Part shown: positions 1 to 7,414 of the stretch, in pieces | Numbering within the stretch: position 1 is the first letter of the stretch | Layout of the letters: each line of letters opens with the position of its first letter | From: an uncultured Bacteroides sp. | Lineage (GTDB): Bacteria; Bacteroidota; Bacteroidia; Bacteroidales; Bacteroidaceae | NCBI GenBank assembly: GCA_905201685.1 | Contig: CAJKOW010000018.1 | Coordinates: forward strand, 1 to 30,990 | Reading direction: 5' to 3' | DNA: 30,990 nucleotides | Made by a program: the position numbers and the translations under genes | Notes under the pieces: generated by a model | The model's input: the letters and a program-made list of their open reading frames with translations, nothing else | Databases searched by the model: none | Told to the model about the DNA's origin: nothing

Positions 1-38
1 TGTCATTTCGTCGCTGCTCTCGTTCTCGAAAGCGGGTG

Positions 39-70
39 CAAAAGTAGTCGGTTTTAGAATATGAACCAAA
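39..70 (-). promoter_or_regulatory. Strong Bacteroides-type promoter reading off the left edge
   Basis: On the minus strand TTTG (70-67) is followed after exactly 20 bases by TACTTTTG (46-39). This matches the known Bacteroidetes sigma-ABfr pattern of a -33 TTTG and a -7 TAnnTTTG. A- and T-rich tracts lie just upstream (about 80-112), as seen before strong stable-RNA promoters. Transcription would start near position 35 and leave the window, so the driven gene is not visible; an rRNA or tRNA operon is only a guess. Confidence 0.6.
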
Positions 71-90
71 TATTCTAAGATATTTTTTTT
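54..90 (+). terminator. Possible rho-independent terminator for a + strand gene to the left
   Basis: TTAGAATAT (54-62) and ATATTCTAA (70-78) form a perfect 9-bp stem with a 7-base loop, followed within a few bases by a run of eight T (83-90). This fits a terminator for + strand transcription entering from the left. The stem is AT-only apart from one G-C pair, and the hairpin overlaps the minus-strand promoter at 39-70, so the two readings compete and the terminator call is weak. Confidence 0.3.
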
Positions 91-208
91 GAAGTTTTTT
101 TTCTTCAACTGATGTAAACATCTAAAATACAGTCATATACATCCAAAATAGATCCATACCCTAAAATCACTCTGCAGATTGAACGCGTCCCTTATATACA
201 TTATTATA

Positions 209-1780
209 TTAAAAAGGAAGCGGGCCATCACCTCCGACTCCCCCAAAAGGATTCTCAGTCTGGGATGGAAAATCGACAGCAGATGGCGGTGGAGGAGTAG
301 AAGGGCTTCCAATCGGAGTGTTCATCCGTGAACCAAAGGTAGCTCCCCCACCCTCGGCAGGAGGTGGTATTACCATATCATCTTCCGGATTCTGGAAACG
401 TGTGTACTGTCCAATGAACCGCAAGCGAACATCTCCAACTGCACCATTACGATGCTTGGCTACAATAATCTCAGCCATTCCCCGTAAATCGGTACCATCA
501 GCTGACGTATAGATTTTATAATACTCCGGACGATGAATAAAGCAAACCATATCAGCATCCTGTTCAATGGCTCCAGACTCACGCAAGTCGCTCAACTGGG
601 GCCGCTTACCCTCTTCCCCCTCACGGTTCTCAACTCCACGGTTCAACTGAGACAGGGCAATGATTGGGATGTTCAACTCTTTAGCCAATCCTTTTAACGA
701 ACGAGAGATAGTACTAACTTCTTCCTGACGGCTACCGAAAGACATACCGCTTGCATTCATCAGCTGAAGGTAGTCGATGATGATCAACTTCACTCCATGT
801 TCGCGTACCAAACGACGCGCCTTCGTACGCAACTCAAAAACGGACAGAGAAGGAGTATCATCCACATACAAAGGGGCGTCCAGCAAATCACGCAACTTGT
901 AATCCAACTGTTGCCATTCATAATCAGCCAACTGACCGCTCTTTATTTTTTCACTGGGAATCTCGCATACATTCGAGATCAGACGATTGACCAATTGCAC
1001 ATTACTCATTTCAAGCGAAAACAAGGCAACCGGATTGTGATAATTCACCGCAATATTCTTAGCCATGGATAACACAAACGCCGTCTTACCCATCGCCGGA
1101 CGGGCAGCGATGATGATCAAATCAGAATTCTGCCATCCCGACGTCATCTTATCCAATTTAGTAAAACCACTCTCTAAGCCACTCAGACCATCTGTTCTGG
1201 CTGCCGCCTTTTGAATCAGCTGATAAGCTTCTGCAATCACCGGATTAATTTGCGTATAATCCTTCTTCATGTTCTGCTGGGATATCTCGAAAAGCTTGCC
1301 TTCCGCCTCTTGCATCAGGTCGTCCACATCCAAGGTCTCATCAAAAGCTTTAGCCTGAATATTGCTCGTAAAGGTAATCAGTTCTCGCGCCAAAGCTTTT
1401 TGGGCAATAATACGCGCATGATATTCAATGTGTGCCGAAGATGCGACCTTGCTACTCAATTGAGTGATGTAAAACGGACCGCCAACTTCATCCAATTCTC
1501 CTCTCTTGGCCAGCTGTTCCTTGACAGTCAGTATATCGACCGGCTTCTGATTCACAGCCAAGTCGGTAATCGCGGAATAAATCAACTGATGCCTGTGTTC
1601 ATAAAAGGACTCAGGTCTTAATATTTCACTTACCAAAGAATAGGCATCCTTTTCAATCATCAACGCTCCCAATACAGCTTCCTCAAGTTCCGGTGCCTGA
1701 GGCTGAATGCGCCCGTAATCATTTACCGGTTGAGGAGCTTTTCCTCTTGGACTTCGTGTTGTCTTTCTCTGCTCTGCCAC
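209..1780 (-). CDS. dnaB: Replicative DNA helicase DnaB
   Basis: Hexameric 5'-3' helicase that unwinds DNA at the replication fork and recruits primase. The 523-aa protein has the N-terminal DnaB domain (about residues 26-130), then the RecA-like ATPase core: Walker A PAMGKT at 228-233, the SLEMS segment at 255-259, Walker B LIIIDYLQL at 332-340, and the QLNRGVENR and DLRESGAIEQDAD stretches typical of DnaB. There is no intein. The C-terminal tail of about 50 residues is low-complexity, rich in P, G and S, as in other Bacteroidota DnaB proteins, and could be a protein-interaction tail. A TATCTTTG -7 element lies 37 bases before the start codon. It is divergent from ispE. Confidence 0.97.
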   Translation of the reverse strand: MAEQRKTTRSPRGKAPQPVNDYGRIQPQAPELEEAVLGALMIEKDAYSLVSEILRPESFYEHRHQLIYSAITDLAVNQKPVDILTVKEQLAKRGELDEVGGPFYITQLSSKVASSAHIEYHARIIAQKALARELITFTSNIQAKAFDETLDVDDLMQEAEGKLFEISQQNMKKDYTQINPVIAEAYQLIQKAAARTDGLSGLESGFTKLDKMTSGWQNSDLIIIAARPAMGKTAFVLSMAKNIAVNYHNPVALFSLEMSNVQLVNRLISNVCEIPSEKIKSGQLADYEWQQLDYKLRDLLDAPLYVDDTPSLSVFELRTKARRLVREHGVKLIIIDYLQLMNASGMSFGSRQEEVSTISRSLKGLAKELNIPIIALSQLNRGVENREGEEGKRPQLSDLRESGAIEQDADMVCFIHRPEYYKIYTSADGTDLRGMAEIIVAKHRNGAVGDVRLRFIGQYTRFQNPEDDMVIPPPAEGGGATFGSRMNTPIGSPSTPPPPSAVDFPSQTENPFGGVGGDGPLPF

Positions 1781-1816
1781 AATATAAAACTCCTATTTTA
1801 ATTTGTAATCGGACAA

Positions 1817-1824
1817 CAAAGATA
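1817..1824 (-). promoter_or_regulatory. -7 promoter element for dnaB
   Basis: TATCTTTG on the minus strand matches the Bacteroidetes TAnnTTTG -7 box, 37 bases upstream of the dnaB ATG. No clear -33 TTTG is present at the usual spacing. Confidence 0.45.
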
Positions 1825-1891
1825 ACTTATTTTCCGTTTTCCACATACACTAAAACCTATATTGTTATCAACTAATATCCACAGATTTTAT

Positions 1892-1899
1892 TAACTTTG
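1892..1899 (+). promoter_or_regulatory. -7 promoter element for ispE
   Basis: TAACTTTG matches the Bacteroidetes TAnnTTTG -7 box and lies 28 bases before the ATG at 1928. The -33 box is not recognisable at the usual distance. Confidence 0.45.
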
Positions 1900-1927
1900 C
1901 AGACATCTTTATAAAATATTGCCTTAT

Positions 1928-2758
1928 ATGCTTACTTTTCCAAATGCTAAAATCAATCTGGGGCTGAACATCATAGAAAAACGTCCCGATGGATACCATA
2001 ATCTTGAAACCGTATTCTATCCTGTTCCGATAGAAGATGCGTTAGAAATCAATCTCTCGGACGATAAAAAGACTAAATATCACCTGTACCAGAGCGGACT
2101 CAAGATTGATGGAGATTTTGAAAACAATCTGGTTGTAAAAGCATATAAACTGCTGGATACGGATTTCAATCTGCCCGCCATAGACATCCATTTATTCAAA
2201 CACATTCCATTCGGAGCCGGACTTGGAGGCGGTTCGTCCGACGCAGCATTCATGTTGACGCTTTTAAACAAAAAATTCAACTTAAGCTTAACCACACAGA
2301 ACTTAGAAAACTATGCCAGCATGTTAGGAGCAGACTGTGCTTTTTTCATCCGAAACGAGCCGGTTTTTGCAGAAGGAATAGGAAACATTTTTTCTCCAAT
2401 TGAAATCTCTCTAAAAGGGTATCATCTTGTATTAGTAAAGCCAGATATTTTTGTATCCACGCGTGACGCCTTCTCTCAAATCAAGCCTCACCGTCCCTCA
2501 GACTCTTTAAAAGAGATCGCCAAACTCCCCATCGAAGAGTGGAAACAATACATGATAAACGATTTCGAGGAAAGTGTATTCAACAAATTTCCAGCCATTA
2601 AAGCCATCAAAGAGCAGCTATATCGGCTCGGAGCCATCTATGCGGCAATGAGTGGTTCCGGATCATCCGTTTTCGGGTTATTCCATCCGGAAGTAAACAT
2701 CCCGGAAGACACTGAATTCGGGAACAATACTTTAGTTTACAATAGAGTGTTGCAATAA
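1928..2758 (+). CDS. ispE: 4-diphosphocytidyl-2-C-methyl-D-erythritol kinase IspE
   Basis: Phosphorylates the 2-OH of CDP-methylerythritol in the MEP pathway to isopentenyl diphosphate. The protein is 276 aa from the ATG at 1928. The frame also holds a TTG at 1919, but the conserved N-terminus FPNAKINLGLNI begins directly after the ATG. Landmarks are the catalytic Lys in NAKINL (about K8), the GHMP glycine loop PFGAGLGGGSSDAA (about 94-107), the GADCAFF segment with the catalytic Asp (about D136), and the C-terminal AAMSGSGSSVFGLF loop. It is a single gene, with its own -7 box at 1892-1899, and it ends just before the dispersed repeat at 2768-2933. Confidence 0.96.
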   Translation: MLTFPNAKINLGLNIIEKRPDGYHNLETVFYPVPIEDALEINLSDDKKTKYHLYQSGLKIDGDFENNLVVKAYKLLDTDFNLPAIDIHLFKHIPFGAGLGGGSSDAAFMLTLLNKKFNLSLTTQNLENYASMLGADCAFFIRNEPVFAEGIGNIFSPIEISLKGYHLVLVKPDIFVSTRDAFSQIKPHRPSDSLKEIAKLPIEEWKQYMINDFEESVFNKFPAIKAIKEQLYRLGAIYAAMSGSGSSVFGLFHPEVNIPEDTEFGNNTLVYNRVLQ

Positions 2759-2767
2759 ATAACTCAA

Positions 2768-2933
2768 CTATCGCAAGCTCAGGCAGCAGTTGACGAGTAA
2801 CAAGTTGGCGAGTTGACAAGGCGTTTGTTGCGAACCATTTCAGACAGCACTTTATAATGCAGGGTATTTCCTACCTTGTTGACTTACCGACTGAAGCCTT
2901 GTTAACCAATAAGTTGAGCACATGAGAGACTTA
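2768..2933. repeat. Dispersed intergenic repeat, copy A (166 bp)
   Basis: This noncoding stretch aligns end to end with 25421-25586. Shared blocks include TCGCAAGCTCA, AGTTGACGAG, AACAAGTTG, CGAGTTGACAAGG, GACTGAAGCCTTGT and AACCAATAAGTTGA. Both copies are 166 bases long by my boundaries. The left part has tandem TTGACGAG-like units, and GTTGACAAGG in the left part pairs with CCTTGTTAAC in the right part (one mismatch in this copy). It lies in the 273-bp gap between the convergent ispE and DUF6064-like genes. I see no gene in the remainder of the gap. Confidence 0.8.
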
Positions 2934-3031
2934 AATAAGTAATCACTCCCATGCCGTAAGAAAAGCAACAATATGAACATATTACCAGCTCATATAAAGC
3001 CATTCCTGCATATAGGTTCAAAAGACCCGAC

Positions 3032-3754
3032 TCAGCTTACCAATCCCTGATATAGCGTAATGCTGAGAAAAACGCCAATAATGATACAAATGATAATTAA
3101 GAAATAGTTCATGAATTGCGCACTTGGTTTAGTCGCCTTGTGCAGGTTCTGATCGAAATAGTTTTTAAAGAACAGATAGATTGCAGGAACCGTGGCACTT
3201 GCCAACAGCAAATCTTCCGGAATCTTGTACACATAAACCTTGGAAAATGCGATCAGAGCCCAATGGCACAGGAGCAATAAGACCAACAGATTAACCTTTC
3301 TGGAAAAAGACAGCAACAAACCTATGGTAAATACCGCAACCGAACAAGGCATAATCGTTGTTGTCATTGCCGGAAATTCCATACCACGCGCCCACGACAA
3401 TACCGGATACAAGAAAGGCATCAGATAAAGGAACATCACCAAAAATCGGTAACGCGGATTACGCTCGAATGGGGTATAATCTGTTACTAAATCCCACAGC
3501 CACAATAGAGCCATAATAGCCCAAAAAATAGCCAATATGTAATGATAACTTCTACTTGAGCAATACATCATGTAATAGACAATCGAGATCCATGAGTTTA
3601 AAAATACCATGTAAACTTTCATGGAACGTTTTACCCAAACAGTAGGTTTCCGGTAAAGCAAAAAGGTCAGCACAATTCCAACAAGCGTAATGACAATCTG
3701 TGCCACCCATGTATTCTCGTTATAATGAGCTATTGTATTCCAGAATATTTCCAT
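3032..3754 (-). CDS. DUF6064-like integral membrane protein
   Basis: A 240-aa protein of unknown function with about seven to eight hydrophobic helices and almost no soluble domain. The N-terminus, with FWNTIAHYNENTWVAQIVITLVGI, resembles the start of DUF6064 proteins (YN..W.AQ followed by a first membrane helix); this assignment is from memory of the family pattern. It is the last gene of a minus-strand group, starting 28 bp after the end of the ThrE C-domain gene, so co-transcription is likely. That could mean a membrane role linked to the exporter, but nothing in the sequence shows this. Confidence 0.7.
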   Translation of the reverse strand: MEIFWNTIAHYNENTWVAQIVITLVGIVLTFLLYRKPTVWVKRSMKVYMVFLNSWISIVYYMMYCSSRSYHYILAIFWAIMALLWLWDLVTDYTPFERNPRYRFLVMFLYLMPFLYPVLSWARGMEFPAMTTTIMPCSVAVFTIGLLLSFSRKVNLLVLLLLCHWALIAFSKVYVYKIPEDLLLASATVPAIYLFFKNYFDQNLHKATKPSAQFMNYFLIIICIIIGVFLSITLYQGLVS

Positions 3755-3782
3755 TGATTATATTTGTATATCGTTAATAAAT

Positions 3783-4289
3783 TCAGGATTTCTTCGGCTT
3801 ATCTTCATGCCGAGTCATTGAAAAAGCACGATTGATAAACAAGAATAAAGGAATGGTCGCACCTACGGCAAGCATAAATATAACGCTACATGTAACAATC
3901 GTATTGGTAAATAAATCCAATAAATATTTCTGCTGTAACTCGGGCACTTGCAGATTCTGCATGAACATAATCAGCGAAAACACGATCTTATAGGCATACA
4001 TTCCAGGAATCATTGGCAACAAGGCCGGAATATAAAGCACCGTCATCGGACAATAAATCCGCTTACCCAATAAAAGACTTCCCATGCCAATAGTAAAGGA
4101 TGCGCATAAAGAAGCGGTAGCTATGTCCACTCCGCCATAGGTCATCAAGCTGAAACGCAAAGCATGCCCAATAGCCGCAAGCAAAGCTATCGAAGGGAAA
4201 GCCCGCAAAGGAGGATCGGATATAGCTCCGAAACCGATTGCAGCAACCGCAGCAAACATTCCATCAGTCAGGATATCTAACAGTATCAT
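3783..4289 (-). CDS. Threonine/serine exporter, ThrE C-terminal-domain (YjjB-like) subunit
   Basis: A 168-aa integral membrane protein of the DUF3815/ThrE_2 type, with about five hydrophobic segments. In Corynebacterium ThrE this region is fused behind the DUF1212 domain. In many bacteria, including E. coli YjjP/YjjB, the two halves are separate adjacent genes, as here: the partner at 4320-5087 ends 30 bp upstream. The N-terminal sequence with FAAVAAIGFGAISDPPLRAFPSIALLAAIGHALRF fits the family. Known members export threonine and serine (ThrE) or succinate (YjjPB); the substrate here cannot be told from sequence. Confidence 0.85.
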   Translation of the reverse strand: MILLDILTDGMFAAVAAIGFGAISDPPLRAFPSIALLAAIGHALRFSLMTYGGVDIATASLCASFTIGMGSLLLGKRIYCPMTVLYIPALLPMIPGMYAYKIVFSLIMFMQNLQVPELQQKYLLDLFTNTIVTCSVIFMLAVGATIPLFLFINRAFSMTRHEDKPKKS

Positions 4290-4319
4290 TTCTTTATGAG
4301 ATTATTTCTATAAATAGGA

Positions 4320-5087
4320 TTACAACAGACTGTTTCTGATCAACATTAAAGTACACGAGAGGCCTACCGCAATGCACAGCACCAAAAGCAACGCCTGAAT
4401 AAGCCGACTACAACCCGTCAGGACATGTCCTTCAACGATATCAATCACTCCATTCAGCAAAGGCACACCCGGTACGAGATAAAGTACACTGGTTGCAATA
4501 GCTATTTCGGAAGTCGTATCAAGCGTAAGAGCAGAAGTGGCAACAAGCGATGCCACAAATGCAGAAACTACAAAAATAATATAATGATTGATATGTTTTT
4601 TCTGCATAATCTGTTTTACGTAAAAGCCGATCAGAGTTGCAGAAAACACAATGCCACGAGCCGTCCAGTCACCACCAAACAAAGCGCAAAACGAAGCATT
4701 GGCAAAGCCGACCAGAAACAGGGTGCAAAGCGGATCCATCTTAGGATTAGAGATGATCTTGTTATACTTCTCCCACAACACATTCAATGGCAAATGCTTG
4801 TCAAATGCTTCCCAACTGAGGGCACTAAGTTCAGCATTGAGTTCGAAACTGATAGGAAATCCGGGTATTACTGATACTTCGTTGCATACTTCCAAGCTTT
4901 CTTTGTCGCACACACTGACAACCATAGTACGCTGAAGAATGCTCATTTTTACATCCACATTCAGTGATTCTCCGATACGGCGTGTGTTCCGCACCACACG
5001 TGAAGTATGCACGCCAGAACCCATTAACCGGTTGGCATATTCCAGCAAAAATCGGGTTATTTCTTTTAACTCGCCTGATGAATACAT
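4320..5087 (-). CDS. Threonine/serine exporter, DUF1212 (YjjP-like) subunit
   Basis: A 255-aa protein of the DUF1212/ThrE N-terminal type. It has a soluble N-terminal region of about 115 residues, with the typical motif of leucine and alanine residues followed by RLMGSGVHTSRVVRNTRRIG (about 17-36), then about five membrane helices (about 118-250). It forms the other half of the split exporter with the gene at 3783-4289 and is the first gene of the three-gene operon. A TACCTTTG -7 box lies at 5123-5130, 35 bases before the start codon. The transported substrate is unknown; amino-acid or dicarboxylate export follows from characterised relatives only. Confidence 0.87.
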   Translation of the reverse strand: MYSSGELKEITRFLLEYANRLMGSGVHTSRVVRNTRRIGESLNVDVKMSILQRTMVVSVCDKESLEVCNEVSVIPGFPISFELNAELSALSWEAFDKHLPLNVLWEKYNKIISNPKMDPLCTLFLVGFANASFCALFGGDWTARGIVFSATLIGFYVKQIMQKKHINHYIIFVVSAFVASLVATSALTLDTTSEIAIATSVLYLVPGVPLLNGVIDIVEGHVLTGCSRLIQALLLVLCIAVGLSCTLMLIRNSLL

Positions 5088-5122
5088 ATCTAAATTATGA
5101 TATTATCGACTGAAAAACGCTG

Positions 5123-5130
5123 CAAAGGTA
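5123..5130 (-). promoter_or_regulatory. -7 promoter element for the ThrE-type operon
   Basis: TACCTTTG on the minus strand matches TAnnTTTG and lies 35 bases upstream of the first exporter gene. No good -33 TTTG is present. Confidence 0.45.
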
Positions 5131-5200
5131 TCGATTTTCTATAAGATAACAGAAAAAACCACAGCAGTTTTTTTAAACTTACATAGCAAAAATTTGCTTT

Positions 5201-5239
5201 TCAAAAAGAAAGAGAATGAGCCACAATGGCACATTCTCT
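5201..5239 (-). terminator. Intrinsic terminator of ettA
   Basis: AGAGAATG (5211-5218) pairs with CATTCTCT (5232-5239); an A-A mismatch is followed by GCCA/TGGC and a CAA loop. On the minus strand, the direction of ettA, the stem is followed by a T-rich tract (TTTCTTTTTG, 5210-5201). It begins 21 bases past the ettA stop codon. Confidence 0.75.
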
Positions 5240-5259
5240 TACAGCCTCATCCAATCGGA

Positions 5260-6957
5260 TCAATCATTCATCAGCTTTCTGTAGCGCACGCGGGTCGGTT
5301 CTTCCTTACCCAGACGCTTCAGTTTGTTCTCTTCGTATTCCGAATAAGAACCTTCAAAGAAGAACACGTTCGAATTGCCTTCAAACGCCAGAATATGTGT
5401 ACAAATACGGTCCAGGAACCAACGGTCGTGACTGATGACTACCGCACATCCGGCAAAGTCTTCCAGACCCTCTTCAAGTGCACGCAACGTATTGACGTCA
5501 ATATCATTGGTCGGCTCGTCCAGCAACAGTACGTTGCCTTCTTCCTTCAATGCCATCGCCAGATGCAGACGGTTGCGTTCACCACCCGAAAGCACTCCAC
5601 ACAGTTTTTCCTGATCGGCTCCCGAGAAATTGAAACGCGACAGATAAGCACGGGCATTAATATCCCGTCCTCCCATGCGAATCAACTCATTGCCACCCGA
5701 AATGACCTGATATACGCTTTTATTCGGGTCAATATCCTTATGCTGCTGATCCACATAAGCCAGTTTGACCGTTTCGCCCACTTCAAACTCACCCTTATCT
5801 GGTTTTTCCAATCCCATGATCAGACGGAAAAGCGTCGTTTTTCCGGCACCGTTCGGTCCGATGATCCCCACAATACCATTAGGCGGAAGCATGAAATTCA
5901 GGTCATCAAACAAAAGCTTGTCTCCATAAGCCTTGGCTACGTGTTTTGCCTCGATTACCTTATTACCCAGACGCGGTCCGTTCGGAATAAAGATTTCCAA
6001 CTTTTCTTCCTTCTCCTTCACATCCTCGTTCAGCAACTTGTCGTACGAGTTCAAACGAGCCTTTCCTTTGGCCTGGCGGGCTTTGGGTGCCATACGTACC
6101 CACTCCAACTCTCGTTCCAACGTCTTCCGACGCTTGCTGGCAGTCTTCTCTTCCATCTCCATACGCTTCGTCTTCTGCTCCAGCCAGCTCGAATAGTTAC
6201 CTTTCCAGGGAATACCCTCGCCACGGTCCAGTTCCAGAATCCATCCAGCCACATGATCCAGGAAGTAACGGTCGTGCGTCACAGCGATCACCGTACCTTC
6301 GTATTGCTGCAAGTGTTGCTCCAGCCAGTCTATCGACTCGGCATCCAGATGGTTGGTAGGCTCGTCCAGCAACAGCACATCCGGTTTCTGCAACAGCAGA
6401 CGACACAGAGCCACACGGCGGCGTTCACCTCCGGACAGGAATTCTACCGACTGGTCTTCGGGCGGACAGCGCAATGCGTCCATGGCCCGTTCCAGCTTGC
6501 TGTCCAGATTCCAGGCATCGGTTGCATCAATGATGTCCTGCAACTCAGCCTGTCGGCTAAAAAGCTTATCCATTTTGTCCTGGTCCTCGTAATACTCGGG
6601 CAGTCCGAATTTCTGGTTGATTTCTTCGTATTCGTTCAGTGCATCCACAATGGGTTGTACGCCCTCCATCACAACCTCTTTCACTGTTTTCGTCGGATCG
6701 AGATAAGGCTCCTGTGCCAGATACCCGACCGAATATCCCGGCGAGAACACCACTTCGCCCTGATATGACTTGTCCAATCCGGCGATAATCTTCAGCAAAG
6801 TAGATTTACCCGAACCATTCAGACCGATGATACCGATTTTGGCTCCATAAAAGAACGACAAATAGATATTCTTCAATACCTGCTTGTTGTTTTGCTGAAT
6901 GGTCTTGTTCAGCCCTACCATCGAGAAAATAATTTTTTTATCGTCAACTGTTGCCAT
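5260..6957 (-). CDS. ettA: ABC-F translation factor EttA (energy-dependent translational throttle)
   Basis: Cytoplasmic ABC-F protein that binds the ribosomal E site and gates early elongation according to ATP/ADP. The 565-aa protein has two ABC domains and no membrane segment. NBD1 has Walker A GLNGSGKST (45-53), signature LSGGERRR (about 174), and LLLDEPTNHLD (195-205). NBD2 has GPNGAGKTT (367-375), LSGGERNR and LLLDEPTNDIDVNTLRALE, the last being typical of EttA. The linker (about 255-320) carries the basic KARQAKGKARL stretch. I chose the ATG at 6957 because alignment to E. coli EttA begins near there; the frame extends 19 codons further upstream without homology. Promoter, leader and terminator appear to be its own. 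Confidence 0.95.
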   Translation of the reverse strand: MATVDDKKIIFSMVGLNKTIQQNNKQVLKNIYLSFFYGAKIGIIGLNGSGKSTLLKIIAGLDKSYQGEVVFSPGYSVGYLAQEPYLDPTKTVKEVVMEGVQPIVDALNEYEEINQKFGLPEYYEDQDKMDKLFSRQAELQDIIDATDAWNLDSKLERAMDALRCPPEDQSVEFLSGGERRRVALCRLLLQKPDVLLLDEPTNHLDAESIDWLEQHLQQYEGTVIAVTHDRYFLDHVAGWILELDRGEGIPWKGNYSSWLEQKTKRMEMEEKTASKRRKTLERELEWVRMAPKARQAKGKARLNSYDKLLNEDVKEKEEKLEIFIPNGPRLGNKVIEAKHVAKAYGDKLLFDDLNFMLPPNGIVGIIGPNGAGKTTLFRLIMGLEKPDKGEFEVGETVKLAYVDQQHKDIDPNKSVYQVISGGNELIRMGGRDINARAYLSRFNFSGADQEKLCGVLSGGERNRLHLAMALKEEGNVLLLDEPTNDIDVNTLRALEEGLEDFAGCAVVISHDRWFLDRICTHILAFEGNSNVFFFEGSYSEYEENKLKRLGKEEPTRVRYRKLMND

Positions 6958-6975
6958 AAAAATTTCGTTAACAAC

Positions 6976-7020
6976 CTGCCGCTGAGATCTATTCAGCGCA
7001 TATTCAAGCCTCACCGGCAG
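6976..7020 (-). promoter_or_regulatory. Hairpin in the ettA leader
   Basis: CTGCCG (6976-6981) pairs with CGGCAG (7015-7020); after one mismatch, TGAG (6983-6986) pairs with CTCA (7010-7013), leaving a loop of about 23 bases. It sits 18 bases upstream of the chosen ettA ATG, within a leader of about 200 nt counted from the promoter at 7165-7195. A role in translation control is inference only. Confidence 0.35.
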
Positions 7021-7164
7021 ATTCTTTCAAACTCAATTAATTAAATAAAACAAGGATTGTGCGCCGATCTTTCCGATGCTCCGGGTAAGCAATCCTCCTC
7101 TGCCATCCAGACTCCGCCAGGCATCCGCCCTCGTTCCTCCATTTGCGTATGGCAGTTCAAGTTA

Positions 7165-7195
7165 CAAAGATACGGTATTATTTTTTAGATACAAG
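7165..7195 (-). promoter_or_regulatory. Promoter of ettA
   Basis: On the minus strand TTG (7195-7193) is followed after 20 bases by TATCTTTG (7172-7165), a good Bacteroidetes -33/-7 pair. The predicted start lies about 200 bases upstream of the ettA ATG, giving a long leader. Confidence 0.55.
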
Positions 7196-7414
7196 AATTT
7201 TGCCCACTCGTTGATCAACGTTCGTTACTTATTTCCCAAAATACTCCGCCTTCAACCAATAAGCGTAAATCGGGTCTTGGAACGAGATTTAGCCAGCTTT
7301 GTTGTCCAATACATCATTCTTGACAAGAGCTCCTTTGAACGAACTATTGAGTGGTTGAAGAGATTTGATAACGATACATCACTTCAGTAGAGCTGATGGC
7401 TTTCTCCAATTACA
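7196..7414. other. Gap between ettA promoter and res, with possible gene remnant
   Basis: No intact gene is visible. A + strand frame ending at 7390 closes with the residues SFERTIEWLKRFDNDTS. This is reminiscent of the ERTxxWLxRF segment near the end of IS5-type DDE transposases, but it is short and the frame before it shows nothing convincing. It could be a degraded insertion-sequence end or chance. CTGATGGC (7393-7400) and GCCATCAG (7425-7432) form an inverted repeat across the res stop codon, without a T tract. Confidence 0.2.

Noticed and set aside
5194..6768. Long + strand reading frame of 524 codons opposite ettA
   Set aside because: Antisense shadow of the highly conserved ettA. Its translation has no recognisable domain and no promoter, and it is rich in His, Gln and Arg as expected for the complement of coding DNA.
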